From the NCBI GenBank assembly GCA_947177675.1, contig CAMWVK010000087.1, positions 1 through 6,681 on the forward strand: a stretch of DNA of 6,681 nucleotides, read 5' to 3'. The notes below the pieces were generated by a model. It had not been told where the DNA came from and searched no databases. It saw only the letters and a program-made list of their open reading frames with translations. The translations under genes and the position numbers were made by a program. The DNA is from an uncultured Mucispirillum sp. (lineage in GTDB: Bacteria > Chrysiogenota > Deferribacteres > Deferribacterales > Mucispirillaceae). Shown here piece after piece: positions 6,367-6,681 of this stretch. Numbering within the stretch: position 1 is the first letter of the stretch; each line of letters begins with the position of its first letter.

Positions 6367-6681
6367 TTCTAATACCCTTTAAGATAAATGATTTTATATG
6401 TTTAATTTTTTCTTCATTATTTGTATTATCAAGCAGAAAATCAAATGCATTAATAGGTATATATATATTGCTTACAATAGCAGGATAAACAAGCTTTGGA
6501 AGTAAATCTTTATTAATAATTCCATCTTTCTGTCCCTGTATAATTTTTTTGGTAAAAAGGGCAAGTTTATCAAATGGAATATATGGCAGAATATGTTTTG
6601 TCAGATTGCTGTCATGATGAAGAAAATTTTTGCTCCACATTTTTGCAATATATGGATGCTACATTGCCAAAACTATAATAT
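6359..6681 (-). pseudogene. TetR-type regulator, C-terminal part with in-frame amber codon
   Basis: Only the C-terminal ligand-binding half of a TetR/AcrR-like repressor is visible. From the ATG at 6640-6638 the frame gives 93 residues. Segments such as KKIIQGQKDGIINKDLLP and the closing helix IKHIKSFILKGI resemble the last helices of TetR proteins. That ATG has no ribosome site, and the same frame continues upstream with the family-like HPYIAK. It then meets TAG (6659-6661) and goes on as IIVLAM to the window edge. A reading of AM-Q-HPYIAKMW would need only CAG to TAG, so the gene looks interrupted by a nonsense mutation, unless the sequence is wrong there. The DNA-binding helix-turn-helix part lies outside the window. 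The gene overlaps the TolC-like gene by eight bases and heads the operon, as cecR heads the ybh genes in E. coli, so it would be the local repressor. TetR assignment rests on motif resemblance and context. Confidence 0.6.

Noticed and set aside
6638..6640. ATG as the true start of a complete 93-residue protein
   Set aside because: There is no ribosome site, the upstream residues in frame fit the same domain, and no DNA-binding part would be present.
1..6681. CRISPR array, tRNA, rRNA, insertion sequence or phage genes
   Set aside because: No regularly spaced repeats, RNA-gene motifs, transposase-like proteins or terminal inverted repeats were seen; short A/T runs are explained by base composition.

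Overview
The window is AT-rich (about 30% GC by eye). It is dominated by one compact minus-strand operon for a complete ABC-type tripartite exporter of a Gram-negative bacterium. The evidence for a Gram-negative host is an outer-membrane TolC-like factor and a periplasmic adaptor, each with an export signal. The species cannot be fixed from the sequence. A low-GC, probably host-associated Gram-negative such as a Deferribacterota (Mucispirillum-like), Brachyspira or a gut Bacteroidota would fit, and this is only a guess.

The layout in the direction of transcription (right to left) is as follows. A TetR-type regulator is cut by the right window edge and carries an in-frame amber codon (6359-6681). 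It is followed by a TolC-like outer-membrane efflux protein (5104-6366), a HlyD/YbhG-like adaptor made as a lipoprotein (4185-5090), two different ABC ATPases (3289-4182 and 2564-3301), and two ABC-2 permeases of exactly 367 residues each (1458-2561 and 350-1453). The spacings are -8, 13, 2, -13, 2 and 4 bases, so this is one polycistronic, translationally coupled unit. Its promoter lies beyond the right edge.

The set resembles the E. coli cecR-ybhG-ybhF-ybhS-ybhR cluster with two differences. The double ATPase YbhF appears here as two separate genes, and a dedicated TolC-like gene is built into the operon. The ATPases appear asymmetric. The first has Gly and Pro at the Q-loop and H-loop positions, and the second has a non-canonical signature. 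In a heterodimer all these changes fall on one ATP site and leave the other canonical. The expected machine is two permeases plus an ATPase heterodimer in the inner membrane, a lipid-anchored adaptor in the periplasm, and an outer-membrane exit duct. The substrate cannot be read from the sequence; drugs or other amphipathic compounds are the usual cargo of relatives.

At the left end, on the plus strand and convergent with the operon, lie the 3' part of a small secreted-protein gene (1-190) and a decayed remnant of a second small exported peptide or lipoprotein gene (about 202-320). A hairpin terminator at 326-364 ends this strand, and its right arm and T-tract are the last codons of the final permease gene. 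No tRNA, rRNA, CRISPR array or insertion sequence was seen, and no gene-free stretch exceeds 300 bases.
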